Both the position numbers and the translations under genes were made by a program. Shown one piece after another: positions 1 through 11,930 of a stretch of 64,000 bases of DNA. Every line of letters starts with the position of its first letter. Within the stretch, counting starts at the first letter, position 1. The DNA comes from Hyphococcus luteus (lineage in GTDB: Bacteria; Pseudomonadota; Alphaproteobacteria; Caulobacterales; Parvularculaceae), in contig NZ_PJCH01000005.1 in assembly GCF_002943565.1 (NCBI RefSeq), forward strand, positions 1,140,221 to 1,204,220, read 5' to 3'. Below the pieces are notes generated by a model, which saw nothing but the letters and a program-made list of their open reading frames with translations, was not told the origin of the DNA and did no database searches.

Positions 1-162
1 GCGGGCTTCTCCTCTAACCTAATATGCTTGCGCCGGCGCGTTAAGTCGGCAATCACCAACGCGACAACAACCAAGTTAAAGAAAATCAAGGCGCACGATT
101 TCCGTTTGTTCGGAAACGCGCGTTCCGTGGGGATTTGACTTCAATTTTGGGCGGTTTCAAAC

Positions 163-1602
163 ATGAAAAGCGAAAACGATATGAGCGGGCGGGAGACACA
201 GTCGGAACTATTCAAGCGGTATCATGCGGCGCTGCGCACGCGCGTCGGCGATGCGAAATACACGTCCTGGTTCAAGGATCTCGGGCTTGAAGAATACAGC
301 GAAGACTGCGTGACGCTGTCGACCGGGTCTGAGGCCAAGCGCGACATGCTCGACCATCGGTTCTTTCCGGTGCTGAAAGAGACCTGGCTGAAGGAAGTCG
401 GGCCGTTCCGGAAGATGCAGCTGACGGTGCTGAAAAACGCGCTCAGCGCCCATGCGGCGCGCATAGACGCGCAGGAAGAACAGCGCGCGGCGAAAGCGGA
501 AAACGCAGCGGCGCCGGCGGCGGGTTTGCGCGGGCCGAAAGAAACGAAAGACAAGGACGCGGCTTTTGAGGATCTGGCGACGCCCCTCGATCCGCGGCGC
601 ACCTTCTCTTCTTTCGCCGTCGACGCATCGAACCGCATCGCCTGGGCGGCCGCGCAGGAAGCCCTTTCGGAAGGCCGCGCGCGCGAGCTCATCTATGTTT
701 ACGGGCCGTCCGGCGTCGGCAAGACGCACCTTTTACAGGCGATCGCCCACGCCTGGCTTGAAGAGGCCGAGCGCGGCGCCGCCGGGTACGTCACCTACAA
801 CAATCTTTCGAACGCTTGCGTCAGCGCGGTATGGTCCAATGCGACGTCGGCGCTGCACAAGACGCTGCTCGCCCATAATTTTCTCGCTTTTGACGACATC
901 CATTTCTTGAATGGCAAAAATCGGACACAGGAGGAGTTATTGATCGTGATTGACGCAGCGCTCGACAGCGGCAAACAGGTTGTCATCGCCGGAGAACTGC
1001 CGCCCGCCAAACTCGCCGAGGCGGGCCTCAACCAGCGTCTCGCCGACCGGCTTGCGGGCGGCATTTGCGCCCCGGTCCATCCGGGCGACGAAACCCTGCG
1101 CATGGCGGTTCTGAAAAAACGCCTCGAGCAGAGCCCGGCCGCCTGCACCGTTTCCGAAGACGCGCTCGCGTTCATCGCCCGGACCTTCACCCAGTCCATG
1201 CGCGAGACCATCGGCGCCTTGAACCAGCTTCTCCTGATGTATGGCGCGGAGGAGATCGTGGTCGACCTCGACGAGGCGAAATCGGTTCTGAAATCCCGGC
1301 TCGACGACCGCCGCCGGGCGGCCACCATCGAAGACGCCATCGCCGCGGGGGCCGAAGCCTTCGGCCTCAAGCTTGAGGACATGACCGGCCGCTCCCAGCC
1401 CCAGCGCATCGTGCGGGCCCGTCACGCGGTGGTCTGGTGCGCCCGCGAGGTCTTGAAAGAGTCCTTTCCGCGCATCGGCAAGGCCTTGAAGCGCGATCAT
1501 ACGACGGTCATGTCGTCCTATCGCCGGGCGCAAGCCCTGATTGAGCGCGACAAGGCGTTTCAGGACGGCGTCAAGCGGATTCGCGAGGCTCTTGAGGACT
1601 AA
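163..1602 (+). CDS. dnaA: Chromosomal replication initiator DnaA
   Basis: DnaA binds DnaA boxes at oriC and, as an ATP-bound AAA+ oligomer, melts the origin to load DnaB. The 479-residue product has the family layout: an N-terminal domain I (about 1-90), a low-complexity Ala/Lys linker (about 105-135), an AAA+ domain with Walker A GPSGVGKT (about 181-188) and Walker B FDDIHFL (about 247), and a C-terminal domain IV with the DNA-binding signature IGKALKRDHTTVMSSY near 440-455. A second Met at codon 7 (position 181) could be the true start; no strong Shine-Dalgarno separates the two. It is the first of four replication and repair genes in one direction. The 162 bases upstream show no cluster of DnaA boxes, so oriC is not evident here. 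Confidence 0.97.
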   Translation: MKSENDMSGRETQSELFKRYHAALRTRVGDAKYTSWFKDLGLEEYSEDCVTLSTGSEAKRDMLDHRFFPVLKETWLKEVGPFRKMQLTVLKNALSAHAARIDAQEEQRAAKAENAAAPAAGLRGPKETKDKDAAFEDLATPLDPRRTFSSFAVDASNRIAWAAAQEALSEGRARELIYVYGPSGVGKTHLLQAIAHAWLEEAERGAAGYVTYNNLSNACVSAVWSNATSALHKTLLAHNFLAFDDIHFLNGKNRTQEELLIVIDAALDSGKQVVIAGELPPAKLAEAGLNQRLADRLAGGICAPVHPGDETLRMAVLKKRLEQSPAACTVSEDALAFIARTFTQSMRETIGALNQLLLMYGAEEIVVDLDEAKSVLKSRLDDRRRAATIEDAIAAGAEAFGLKLEDMTGRSQPQRIVRARHAVVWCAREVLKESFPRIGKALKRDHTTVMSSYRRAQALIERDKAFQDGVKRIREALED

Positions 1603-1660
1603 TTTTCCGCGTCTTGAAGGCGCGCGAAAACCGCTTTGAAAACAGCCCTATACCGGCCCG

Positions 1661-1689
1661 GCGCCGGCGCGCGAAATGCGCGCCGGCGC
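1661..1689 (+). terminator. Strong GC hairpin after dnaA
   Basis: A perfect 12-bp inverted repeat (GCGCCGGCGCGC, loop GAAAT, GCGCGCCGGCGC) lies 59 bases after the dnaA stop. A short T-containing stretch follows (TAGCCTTTTC) rather than a clean U-run. It most likely ends or attenuates dnaA transcription before dnaN. Its self-complementary GC sequence could also be a protein-binding palindrome. Confidence 0.5.
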
Positions 1690-1861
1690 TAGCCTTTTCG
1701 GGGCTTTTTCGGCTATACTCGGCGAGGATTTTTCGCCCTTCGATTCGTCCCTTACGCGCCCTCGCCGACGGCGCGCTGAAGCGCCGGACCGGGAGGCTTC
1801 ACACTAGCGGCGGCGGGCGGTTTTTCTTCGCCAAAGACCATTTCGAGAGAGCATTCCGCAT

Positions 1862-2979
1862 ATGAAAGTCACGATTGAACGGTCAGCCCTATCGAAAGCG
1901 CTGGGGCATGTGCAGAGCGTTGTCGAGCGGCGCAATACGATCCCGATCCTCTCCAATGTGCTTTTGCAGGCCGACGGCGGCGCGCTGACCCTGACGGCGA
2001 CCGACCTCGACATCGAAATCTCCGAAGAGGCGCCGGCCGATGTCGCCGAAAAGGGCGCGACCACGGTGTCGGCGCTGACGCTTTTCGAAATCGTCAAGCG
2101 CCTGCCCGACGGCGCGCAGGTGCGTCTTGAACTGTCGGCGGAGGAAGGCCGGCTGCAGGTCTCGTCGGGCCGTTCGCAATTCGCGCTTGCGGTTCTGCCG
2201 GACGACGATTTCCCGTCGCTGACGACCGACGATCTGGAAACCAAATTCTCCATGCCGACCGCCGATCTGCGCCGCCTTCTCGGCAAGGCGCGTTTTGCGA
2301 TGTCGCAGGAGGAAACGCGCTATTATCTGAACGGCGTTTATTTGCACGCGCATACGGACGGCGACGCGCCGGCCCTGCGCGCGGCGGCGACGGACGGCCA
2401 CCGGCTGGCGCGCATTGACGCGCCCTTGCCGGACGGCGCGGCGTCGATGCCCGGCGTGATCGTGCCGCGCAAGGCGATCGCCGAGCTTGGCCGTTTGCTG
2501 GAAGACGCGGAGGAAAATGTCGAGATTTCCGTGTCGCCGGCGAAAATCCGCTTCGGCTTCGGCGCCGGCTACATGACGTCGAAACTCATCGACGGCTCGT
2601 TCCCCGATTACGAACGCGTCATTCCGAAAAACAATCCGAACGTCCTGCGCGTCGAAACCAAAGATTTCTCGCAGGCCGTCGATCGCGTCTCCACCGTCTC
2701 GGCGGACCGCACGCGTTCGGTGAAACTGGCGCTGGAAGCGGATCGTCTGCGCCTCACCGTCAACAATCCGGAAGCGGGCTCGGCGCTTGAAGAGTTGTCC
2801 GTCGATTATGGCGGCGATGCTTTGGAGATCGGTTTTAATGCGCGTTATCTCCTCGATGTCGCACAGCAGGTCGACGGCGAAACCGCGACCTTCCGGCTCG
2901 CCGATCCGTCCTCGCCCACGGTCATTCTCGATGAAGAGGATGAGAACGCGCTTTACGTCCTCATGCCGCTAAGGGTTTG

Positions 2980-2980
<1 letters not shown>
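1862..2980 (+). CDS. dnaN: DNA polymerase III beta subunit (sliding clamp)
   Basis: The beta clamp encircles DNA and tethers Pol III and other polymerases and repair proteins. The 372-residue product has the normal clamp length. It begins with the typical start MKVTIERSALSKALGHVQSV, contains the NTIPILSNVLL segment of domain 1, and ends in the conserved LYVLMPLRV tail that lines the peptide-binding pocket. The ATG is directly preceded by GCATTCCGCAT. The stop codon overlaps the recF start (TGATG), which points to translational coupling in a dnaN-recF-gyrB unit. Confidence 0.98.
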
Positions 2981-6635
<3,655 letters not shown>

Positions 6636-6720
6636 GCGCCAGTTTTTCAGCTCTCAGCGGACAAATCACTGCTCTCCCGGCAACTCAAGATAGACAAGTC
6701 TTGAAGCGTGCAGGGTTTTA

Positions 6721-6945
6721 TCAATCATCGCTGTTTTTTCGCTCGTATTCATAATAAGCGAGTGCAACAATGCATGTACCAAAAAATATAAATCCAAATA
6801 GCTGCGGGGGGATATCTTTTAATGGGTCAGCTATGCCGGGAAAAATATATGAATCAAGCAATAATAAAAAAGTTGATACGCTGACGGTAAGAAATAGAAC
6901 GCTCAAAAATATCTTCGTAATCGGATTCAATTTAAACATTTCCAC
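6721..6945 (-). CDS. Small two-helix membrane protein, unknown
   Basis: A 74-residue frame predicts two hydrophobic segments (about residues 9-32 and 46-63) joined by a short PGIADPLKDIPPQ loop, ending in the charged tail YEYERKNSDD. I do not recognise the family. The first codon is GTG; an internal ATG at 6939 is an alternative. The patch 6640-6990 is visibly richer in A+T than the genes on either side, suggesting acquired or weakly selected DNA. It stands alone between gyrB and a TraB/GumN gene and could be spurious. Confidence 0.4.
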   Translation of the reverse strand: MEMFKLNPITKIFLSVLFLTVSVSTFLLLLDSYIFPGIADPLKDIPPQLFGFIFFGTCIVALAYYEYERKNSDD

Positions 6946-7025
6946 ATCGCATTATATAGATAGGTAAAAAATCATACGCTCTTTCTCGTCTGGCGGGGAT
7001 GAGCGGGGTTGGCGGCGCGCGACTT

Positions 7026-7976
7026 TTAGTTGTCGTTCGCCGCTTCAGCGCCATAGCGCGTCACCTCATACCCCATCTCTTTCAGCAGCGCCGGCACCGA
7101 GTCTTTGCCGCCGACGAGATGGCCGGCGCCGACGGCCACAAAGCCCTTGCCGCTCTCGGCTTTGAGGACCGCGTCGAGCTGCTCCGCCCAGTTGCGGTTG
7201 CGCTCGGCGATCAGCCTTTCGTAAACCGCCGGCGCTTTCTCGCGCATGTCTTCATTCATGTCCGTGTCGATAAGATCGACATCGGCTTGCGCCCAGGCGC
7301 GGAACAGATCGTCAAAGGCGGCGGCCTGTTTATCCCAGTCGCGGATGGTGAGAATGAGAAGGTTCTTTTCGGTTTCGGGATCGAGCGTCGTAAAAAGCGC
7401 GAGCTGTTCCTCGATGGTTTCGAAAAACCGCACCTCCTTACCGGCGGCCTTGGCTTCCTTCGTCAAAACGCTGTCGGCGCCGTGGCTCGGGTCGAAACCC
7501 TGATCGATGATGAACTGCACGCTTAAACTCAAAAAAGCGTTCCACGGGCGCATGGTGTCGATGGCGGCGAAAGGCAGGTTCACTTCGCTGGCGATTTCGC
7601 GCAGTTTTTGCGCGTCCTTCTTTTCAAGCATGCCGGAAAGCGTCACGCCGGCCTTGTTGAAGCCTTGCGTCATGATGGTGTTGAGGGTCTTGGCTTCGGC
7701 GTCGCGTGTGTCGGCTTCGACTTCGAAATAAACCACATCCGCCTCGGCGAAGGCTTCGTTGAGCGCCTCCCGGCGCCAGTCGAGGCCGGGCGGCAGAATG
7801 TGGAAGGTGCCGAACAGGATGTAATCGGAATCGGCGTCGCGGACCCGCCACATGGCCGGCGCCGCGGTCTCGACTTCGAGGATGTTTTCCTTCGTTTCCG
7901 GCGTCTCTCCGGCGGCCCCGGCAAGCGGGCCGAGGCCCATGGTCAGGGCGGTTGCGGCGGCGATAAAAAACTTCAT
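7026..7976 (-). CDS. TraB/GumN family periplasmic protein
   Basis: The 316-residue product begins with a signal peptide (about 1-21, ending AGAAG) and then shows the TraB/PrgY/GumN domain: ILFGTFHILPPGLDW near 52, an ERNRNWAEQL motif near 256, and a C-terminal AVGAGHLVGGKDSVPALL. The family is related to Tiki-like metalloproteases, but its bacterial role is unsettled; here I expect a periplasmic or lipid-associated protein. It is monocistronic on the minus strand, the last complete host gene before the split tRNA at 8229. Confidence 0.85.
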   Translation of the reverse strand: MKFFIAAATALTMGLGPLAGAAGETPETKENILEVETAAPAMWRVRDADSDYILFGTFHILPPGLDWRREALNEAFAEADVVYFEVEADTRDAEAKTLNTIMTQGFNKAGVTLSGMLEKKDAQKLREIASEVNLPFAAIDTMRPWNAFLSLSVQFIIDQGFDPSHGADSVLTKEAKAAGKEVRFFETIEEQLALFTTLDPETEKNLLILTIRDWDKQAAAFDDLFRAWAQADVDLIDTDMNEDMREKAPAVYERLIAERNRNWAEQLDAVLKAESGKGFVAVGAGHLVGGKDSVPALLKEMGYEVTRYGAEAANDN

Positions 7977-8228
7977 GACGGCGGGCCTTTCATGGCTTCG
8001 CTGGTGATGACCGCGCCGGTGATGAGCGCGGGAGGCCGCCCCGGAAAATCGGCGCTTGGCCTATCTGGCGCCTTCATCCTGCCGCATCAAGAGGGCGGAA
8101 TTCGGGCCCCGCGAAACCCGGCGGCCAGGGCCTTGCGGGCGCGGATTTTTTGAGCGGATTCGGAGGCGCTCGCCCTTCTCCTGCTTGCCCGGGAGAGCCC
8201 AATCGCGTAAACCCCGGAACCTTGAGCG

Positions 8229-8270
<42 letters not shown>

Positions 8271-8370
8271 GGATGTCAAGTGTGGCGATTGCTGGTGGTG
8301 TTGGAAGAAAGAAGTGACTAAACAACGGTTTGAGAGAATGTCGGGTTCGCTCTTTAGCCCGATGAAAATC

Positions 8371-8393
8371 TCGCGTAAGCATGGCGTAAGCAT
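8371..8393 (+). repeat. Putative left integrase arm sites
   Basis: TCGCGTAAGCATGGCGTAAG followed by CATC contains two CGTAAGCA units 11 bp apart, one helical turn. A near-identical pair in the same orientation lies at 52781-52803, close to the other end. In the excised circle the two pairs would flank the 10-bp core at about 100 and 130 bp, the layout of tyrosine-recombinase arm-type sites. Inferred from position and repetition only. Confidence 0.5.
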
Positions 8394-8407
8394 CTCGCGA
8401 ACGGTAT

Positions 8408-8484
8408 GCACCCGTAGCTCAGCTGGATAGAGCGTCGCCCTCCGAAGGCGAAGGCCACAGGTTCGAATCCTGTCGGGTGCGCCA
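8408..8484 (+). tRNA. tRNA-Arg(CCG), complete, carried inside the ICE
   Basis: A full cloverleaf with encoded CCA: acceptor GCACCCG/CGGGTGC, D-arm GCTC-GAGC, anticodon arm TCGCC-CTCCGAA-GGCGA (anticodon CCG), variable AGGCC, T-arm ACAGG-TTCGAAT-CCTGT. It lies 138 bases inside the left boundary of the element, just after the split host tRNA. The acceptor stem differs from the split gene (GCACCCG against GGTCCCG), so it is a separate gene and not the rebuilt host copy. It probably compensates for the disrupted tRNA, and it also contains the core sequence CTCCGAAGGC. Confidence 0.93.
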
Positions 8485-8714
8485 TTTTCCGTCGAATTGC
8501 AAAGACTTAGTTTTCTATCGGGGCTAACTACGAAACGGCTCGCCGCAATGTGACCGAACGTTGGCGAGGAGGTTTCTAACGCCAATGGTTGGATTGCCAA
8601 TCATTCTAGGGGACATTTCCCAGTTCGAACGTGTGTAGGATCAAGGGAAGCCGTGAATGCGGCTTTCGAAATGACGTTGACTTCCGGACGATCCAACGAA
8701 GCCGAATGCCGCAG

Positions 8715-9143
8715 CTATAGCGCCGACAGTAACCTCGTAAGCTTCATTGCTTCTTTAGTTGTCAACTTCGATCCGATTGCGTCGGATAGGACCCGGGCAT
8801 AGATGGGCCACATAGCCCGCCGGATGGATCGCCCCTGTTCTGATATAACGACGATCTGCCCGCGGCCGTCGCCCTCACAATCCTGCCGCTCCACCAATCC
8901 TGCCTTCACCATGCGGTCCAACAGTCTCGACGTGCCGTATTGAGGCAGCAGAAGTCGGTTCTTGAGTTCAAACGGGCGCAGGCCTTCTGGGCCTGCCTTC
9001 TCAAGTTCAAGTAATGCATCATACCATGAAAGCGGCGGATGTCCGGCCGATTTGAGGGCAGCCTCAACCGCTTCCAGCAGCTTGCGGCTGGTTGATATCA
9101 AAGCCGCCCAGGCAGCTTGGGTCGCTCTATTAGGTTCACTCAT
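8715..9143 (-). CDS. MarR-family transcriptional regulator
   Basis: A 142-residue winged-helix protein with the MarR pattern: LLEAVEAALKSAGHPPLSWYDALLELEKAG, the recognition helix region YGTSRLLDRMVKAGLVERQ, and a wing CEGDGRGQIVVISEQG. Such repressors usually bind palindromes next to their own divergent promoter and release on binding a small phenolic or electrophilic ligand. It is divergent from the DoxX/Rieske-like/GST operon. Two near-identical palindromes in the 100-bp gap (9163-9176, 9213-9224) are the obvious operators, so it probably represses both directions. Confidence 0.88.
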   Translation of the reverse strand: MSEPNRATQAAWAALISTSRKLLEAVEAALKSAGHPPLSWYDALLELEKAGPEGLRPFELKNRLLLPQYGTSRLLDRMVKAGLVERQDCEGDGRGQIVVISEQGRSIRRAMWPIYARVLSDAIGSKLTTKEAMKLTRLLSAL

Positions 9144-9162
9144 AAACTAATCATGCCATATC

Positions 9163-9176
9163 GATGCAATTGCATC
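9163..9176. promoter_or_regulatory. MarR operator 1, GATGCAATTGCATC
   Basis: A perfect 14-bp palindrome, 20 bases upstream of the marR-type start codon. Its inner 12 bp recur exactly at 9213-9224. It is placed to autoregulate the repressor gene. Confidence 0.7.
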
Positions 9177-9180
9177 AACC

Positions 9181-9224
9181 TTGACGGCGCGCGGTGATCA
9201 TGCTTAAAGTGAATGCAATTGCAT
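9181..9224 (+). promoter_or_regulatory. doxX-operon promoter with MarR operator 2
   Basis: TTGACG (9181-9186), a 17-base spacer and TTAAAG (9204-9209) form a sigma-70-like promoter. The second ATGCAATTGCAT palindrome (9213-9224) lies across the expected start site, the classic position for steric repression. The operator is convincing; the -10 box is poor. Confidence 0.6.
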
Positions 9225-9243
9225 CTATCAACGGAGTGTGTCC

Positions 9244-9687
9244 ATGTCACAGCACCAACTCAACCAGACCGGCGCTTTCCTGCTCCGCGTGGCGCTCGGG
9301 ATCATGTTCCTAGCCCACAGCCTGCTCCTGAAGCTCTTCATCTTCACACTGGCCGGCACAGCCCAATTCTTCGTTTCAATTGGGCTGCCCGGCTGGCTCG
9401 CTTACGTAATTTTCGCCACAGAGGCGGTTGCCGGCGTCCTTCTGGTCCTCGGTGTACAGACGCGGTGGGTCGCGCTAGCGACCGTGCCCATTCTCGCAGG
9501 GGCGACATGGGCTCATTTCGGCAATGGCTGGATGTTTGGGTACGAGAACGGTGGCTGGGAGTATCCGGCCTACCTGACTTTGCTCGCCGTTGCGCAAGGG
9601 CTTCTGGGTGACGGCCGGTTCGCGCTCAGTCCCTCTGTCACGCCTAACTGGATTGGACACACCGGGAAAGGAACGGTTGAATCATGA
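9244..9687 (+). CDS. DoxX-family membrane protein
   Basis: A 147-residue integral membrane protein with four hydrophobic segments. It shows the DoxX hallmarks FLLRVALGIMFLAHS near the N-terminus, LVLGVQTRWVALAT in the middle and HFGNGW. DoxX proteins are linked to thiol/redox balance and quinone-related membrane chemistry. I start at the ATG at 9244, eight bases after a GGAG; a GTG two codons earlier is possible. It is first in a unit with the Rieske-like and GST genes (ATGA overlaps) behind a MarR-controlled promoter, suggesting an electrophile or oxidative stress response. Confidence 0.85.
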   Translation: MSQHQLNQTGAFLLRVALGIMFLAHSLLLKLFIFTLAGTAQFFVSIGLPGWLAYVIFATEAVAGVLLVLGVQTRWVALATVPILAGATWAHFGNGWMFGYENGGWEYPAYLTLLAVAQGLLGDGRFALSPSVTPNWIGHTGKGTVES

Positions 9688-10004
9688 AATTCCCTTCTGC
9701 AAGACCGGCGACGTGCCGCCGGAAGGAGAGGGCGCGGGTCTTCCCGGACTTTGGCCGGGAGGTCCAGGTCTGGCGCGTGGATGTCCGGATCTGCGCATCA
9801 GCAAACGCGTGCCTTCACCTCGGGGGACCGCTGGAGTGCAAGGATGGAGCGTTCGTCTGCCCGTGGCAAGGCGCGCGGTTCGACACGACCAATGGACAAA
9901 GGCTCGACGGCCCGGCGCCGGCGGGAGCGGGTACCCACCTAATGTTACCGCCAACAAGGATCGAGGGTGAGGAACTGCTGTACGTCTGGGGAGAGACACC
10001 ATGA
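9684..10004 (+). CDS. Rieske-type ferredoxin-like protein lacking one cluster histidine
   Basis: A 106-residue protein with a Rieske fold pattern: a first ligand motif C-L-H followed by LGGPLE, and a second motif CPWQGARFDTTNGQ. The consensus second motif is C-P-x-H; here the histidine is replaced by glutamine (codon CAA), so a normal 2Cys-2His [2Fe-2S] cluster should not form as usual. The N-terminal 25 residues are Arg-rich and unlike the family. ATGA overlaps at both ends couple it to the DoxX gene before it and the GST gene after it. It may be degenerate, or may use an altered ligand. Confidence 0.7.
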   Translation: MKFPSARPATCRRKERARVFPDFGREVQVWRVDVRICASANACLHLGGPLECKDGAFVCPWQGARFDTTNGQRLDGPAPAGAGTHLMLPPTRIEGEELLYVWGETP

Positions 10005-10711
10005 GCCTGCATTTGATCAGTCACACGCTTTGCCCATACGTTCAGCGCGCGGCGATCTCGCTTGCGGAGAAAAAGGTCAGGTTTGAGCGGACTTACATTG
10101 ACCTCGCGAACAAGCCTGACTGGTTCCTCGCAGTGTCGCCTTTGGGCAAGACGCCGGTGCTACTGAAGGGCGAGGTCCCGATCTTCGAATCTGCGGTGAT
10201 CCTCGAATATCTAGAAGAGACACAACCCAATCCGCTCCATCCCCATGACGCCCTCGAACGGGCACGCCACAGGGCTTGGATGGAGTTCGGCTCAGCCGTC
10301 CTCAACGACATCGCGGGCTTCTATTCGGCATCCGACGAGGGAGTATTCGACGCGAAAATTGCGGTTCTGCATGAGAAGTTCAGACGGGTGGAAGCAGAAC
10401 TTGAAGCAGGACCTTACTTTGCCGGCGACAGGTTCAGTCTCGTCGATGTCGTATTCGGCCCGGTCTTCCGGTATTTCAACGTGTTCGAAGAGATTGGCGC
10501 CTTCGGCATCCTAACCGACCTTCCCAAGATCGACCGTTGGAGGCAAGCGCTCTGTAGCAGAGATAGCGTTGAGAAGGCCGTTGGCGAGGACTATCCATCT
10601 CTGCTGCGCGCATTTCTACTTCGGCGGAACTCATACCTATCTTCGCTCATGCGGACGAATGAAGGTAGGCATCGCGCAACTGCCGGGTTGGAGTCCCAAG
10701 TTAAGCCATAG
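10001..10711 (+). CDS. Glutathione S-transferase
   Basis: A 236-residue cytosolic GST. The N-terminal thioredoxin-like domain shows HTLCPYVQRAAISLAEK with the catalytic CPY region, the cis-Pro motif KTPVL, and the glutathione-binding FESAVILEYLEE. The helical C-terminal domain has the N-capping signature GDRFSLVDVVFGPVF. The omega/beta-like CPYVQR motif suggests thiol-transferase or dehalogenase-type chemistry. Its start overlaps the Rieske-like stop (ATGA). The last 35 residues look unlike other GSTs and may be read-through sequence. Confidence 0.88.
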   Translation: MSLHLISHTLCPYVQRAAISLAEKKVRFERTYIDLANKPDWFLAVSPLGKTPVLLKGEVPIFESAVILEYLEETQPNPLHPHDALERARHRAWMEFGSAVLNDIAGFYSASDEGVFDAKIAVLHEKFRRVEAELEAGPYFAGDRFSLVDVVFGPVFRYFNVFEEIGAFGILTDLPKIDRWRQALCSRDSVEKAVGEDYPSLLRAFLLRRNSYLSSLMRTNEGRHRATAGLESQVKP

Positions 10712-10816
10712 TCTCTTTTTCGAGGTTGCGAGATACCCGAATTGTTCCTGCGGCCTTCCGTGGTGATCGAGATTAGGAGCAAGCGCCGCCGAAATTTCTA
10801 GGACCTGAGAACTCGA

Positions 10817-11758
10817 ATGCAATGCCTCTCTGTTTTGGACCTCAAAGCGATTGAGACCGTCGCGGAAACAGGCAGCTTCCGCAAGTCGGCCCTTCGACTT
10901 GGCATTGGTCAACCTGCTATTTCCCGTCGGGTGGCTCGAGTGGAGGACAGGATTGGGGTTTCGCTGTTCGAACGGCGTCGGAGTGGAGCGAGGCTGACCC
11001 TTGCGGGACGTGTATTTGTGGGACGAGCGCGTGGCATCTTGAATGACCTGAGTGCAGCATGGGACATGGCGCGCAGTGTGGGGGAAGCCAAAACCGGAGA
11101 GTTGCGGATCGGACTAATCGCCTCGTTATCAAGAGGAACTCTTCGATGCGTCATCGAAGAGTTTTTGCTTGGTCACCCGGACGTCCACCTGAGCTTTACT
11201 GAGGCAGAGCGCGGCGAACTTCTCAGCTTGCTGAATCATCGTGAGATCGACGTCTTCATCGCCACAGGGACCAATTCTCTAGCAATCGGTGACACGATGG
11301 TCCTCGACGAGGAAAGAACTTATCTTGCTGTGCCGTCCAATTCGCATTTGGCCGTGAAGACGCAGCTTACCTGGACCGATGTCGAAGACGAAACTTATCT
11401 CGTCAGCAAACGCGAGGCCGGTCAGGACATCCACGACTACATCCACCGCCGAATATCCGATCTTGGCAAACCCGTCAGTTTGCAATGGCACCGGCTCGGA
11501 CACGAAGGAATCATGACCTTAGTTGGACTTGGGCTCGGTATCAGCCTCATCGCCGATCATTGGCGCGGAGTCTCATATCCGAATGTGACATTTGTTCGGA
11601 TTGGTGAGGCAGACGAGCGCATACCGTTCTCCTTGGTTTGGCGACCCGAGAATGACAATCCGGCGCTCAGGCGTTTTTTGAGTTTGGCGCGGGTTCATGC
11701 GAAGGGGGCTGCCTCCTCTCTTTCCGAAGTTTCGCAAAACCGCGATCCGTGGCCATGA
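10817..11758 (+). CDS. LysR-family transcriptional regulator
   Basis: 313 residues. The N-terminal winged HTH is typical (LDLKAIETVAETGSFRKSAL, then GIGQPAISRRVARVEDRIG, SLFERRRSGARLTLAG), followed by a periplasmic-binding-like effector domain from about residue 93. It lies 105 bp downstream of the GST gene in the same direction, so it may be separately promoted. Its target is not evident. Its 3' end overlaps the convergent DUF2274 gene by 92 bp, suggesting that cargo was inserted right up to the end of the trb operon. Confidence 0.88.
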   Translation: MQCLSVLDLKAIETVAETGSFRKSALRLGIGQPAISRRVARVEDRIGVSLFERRRSGARLTLAGRVFVGRARGILNDLSAAWDMARSVGEAKTGELRIGLIASLSRGTLRCVIEEFLLGHPDVHLSFTEAERGELLSLLNHREIDVFIATGTNSLAIGDTMVLDEERTYLAVPSNSHLAVKTQLTWTDVEDETYLVSKREAGQDIHDYIHRRISDLGKPVSLQWHRLGHEGIMTLVGLGLGISLIADHWRGVSYPNVTFVRIGEADERIPFSLVWRPENDNPALRRFLSLARVHAKGAASSLSEVSQNRDPWP

Positions 11759-11927
11759 ACCGCGCCAACATAGGCGCGATAAGCTTTCCGGCTTCGTTCT
11801 TCTGCCCAGTCTCGCAGGCCAGCACATCAGCATAGGCGACAAGATCGCGATGCACGTCTGCTGGCAATTCAATGCTCAGCTTGACAGGTTTGTTGTCTGG
11901 GATAGCGCCCAGTTTTAGTTTGCTCAT
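11667..11927 (-). CDS. DUF2274 protein, end of trb operon
   Basis: An 86-residue cytoplasmic protein of the DUF2274 type that commonly follows trbI in alphaproteobacterial ICEs. It contains KLSIELPADVHRDLVAYA and a GKLIAPMLARFMATDRGF segment, a ribbon-helix-helix-like pattern (strand, then two helices), so a small DNA-binding or regulatory role is plausible. It starts 3 bases after the TrbI stop. Function is unproven. Confidence 0.75.
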   Translation of the reverse strand: MSKLKLGAIPDNKPVKLSIELPADVHRDLVAYADVLACETGQKNEAGKLIAPMLARFMATDRGFAKLRKERRQPPSHEPAPNSKNA

Positions 11928-11930
11928 GGA

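Noticed and set aside
1..162. oriC upstream of dnaA
   Set aside because: No cluster of TTATCCACA-like boxes and no clear A+T-rich unwinding stretch. The only good box-like match I noticed (59000-59008) is single and far away.
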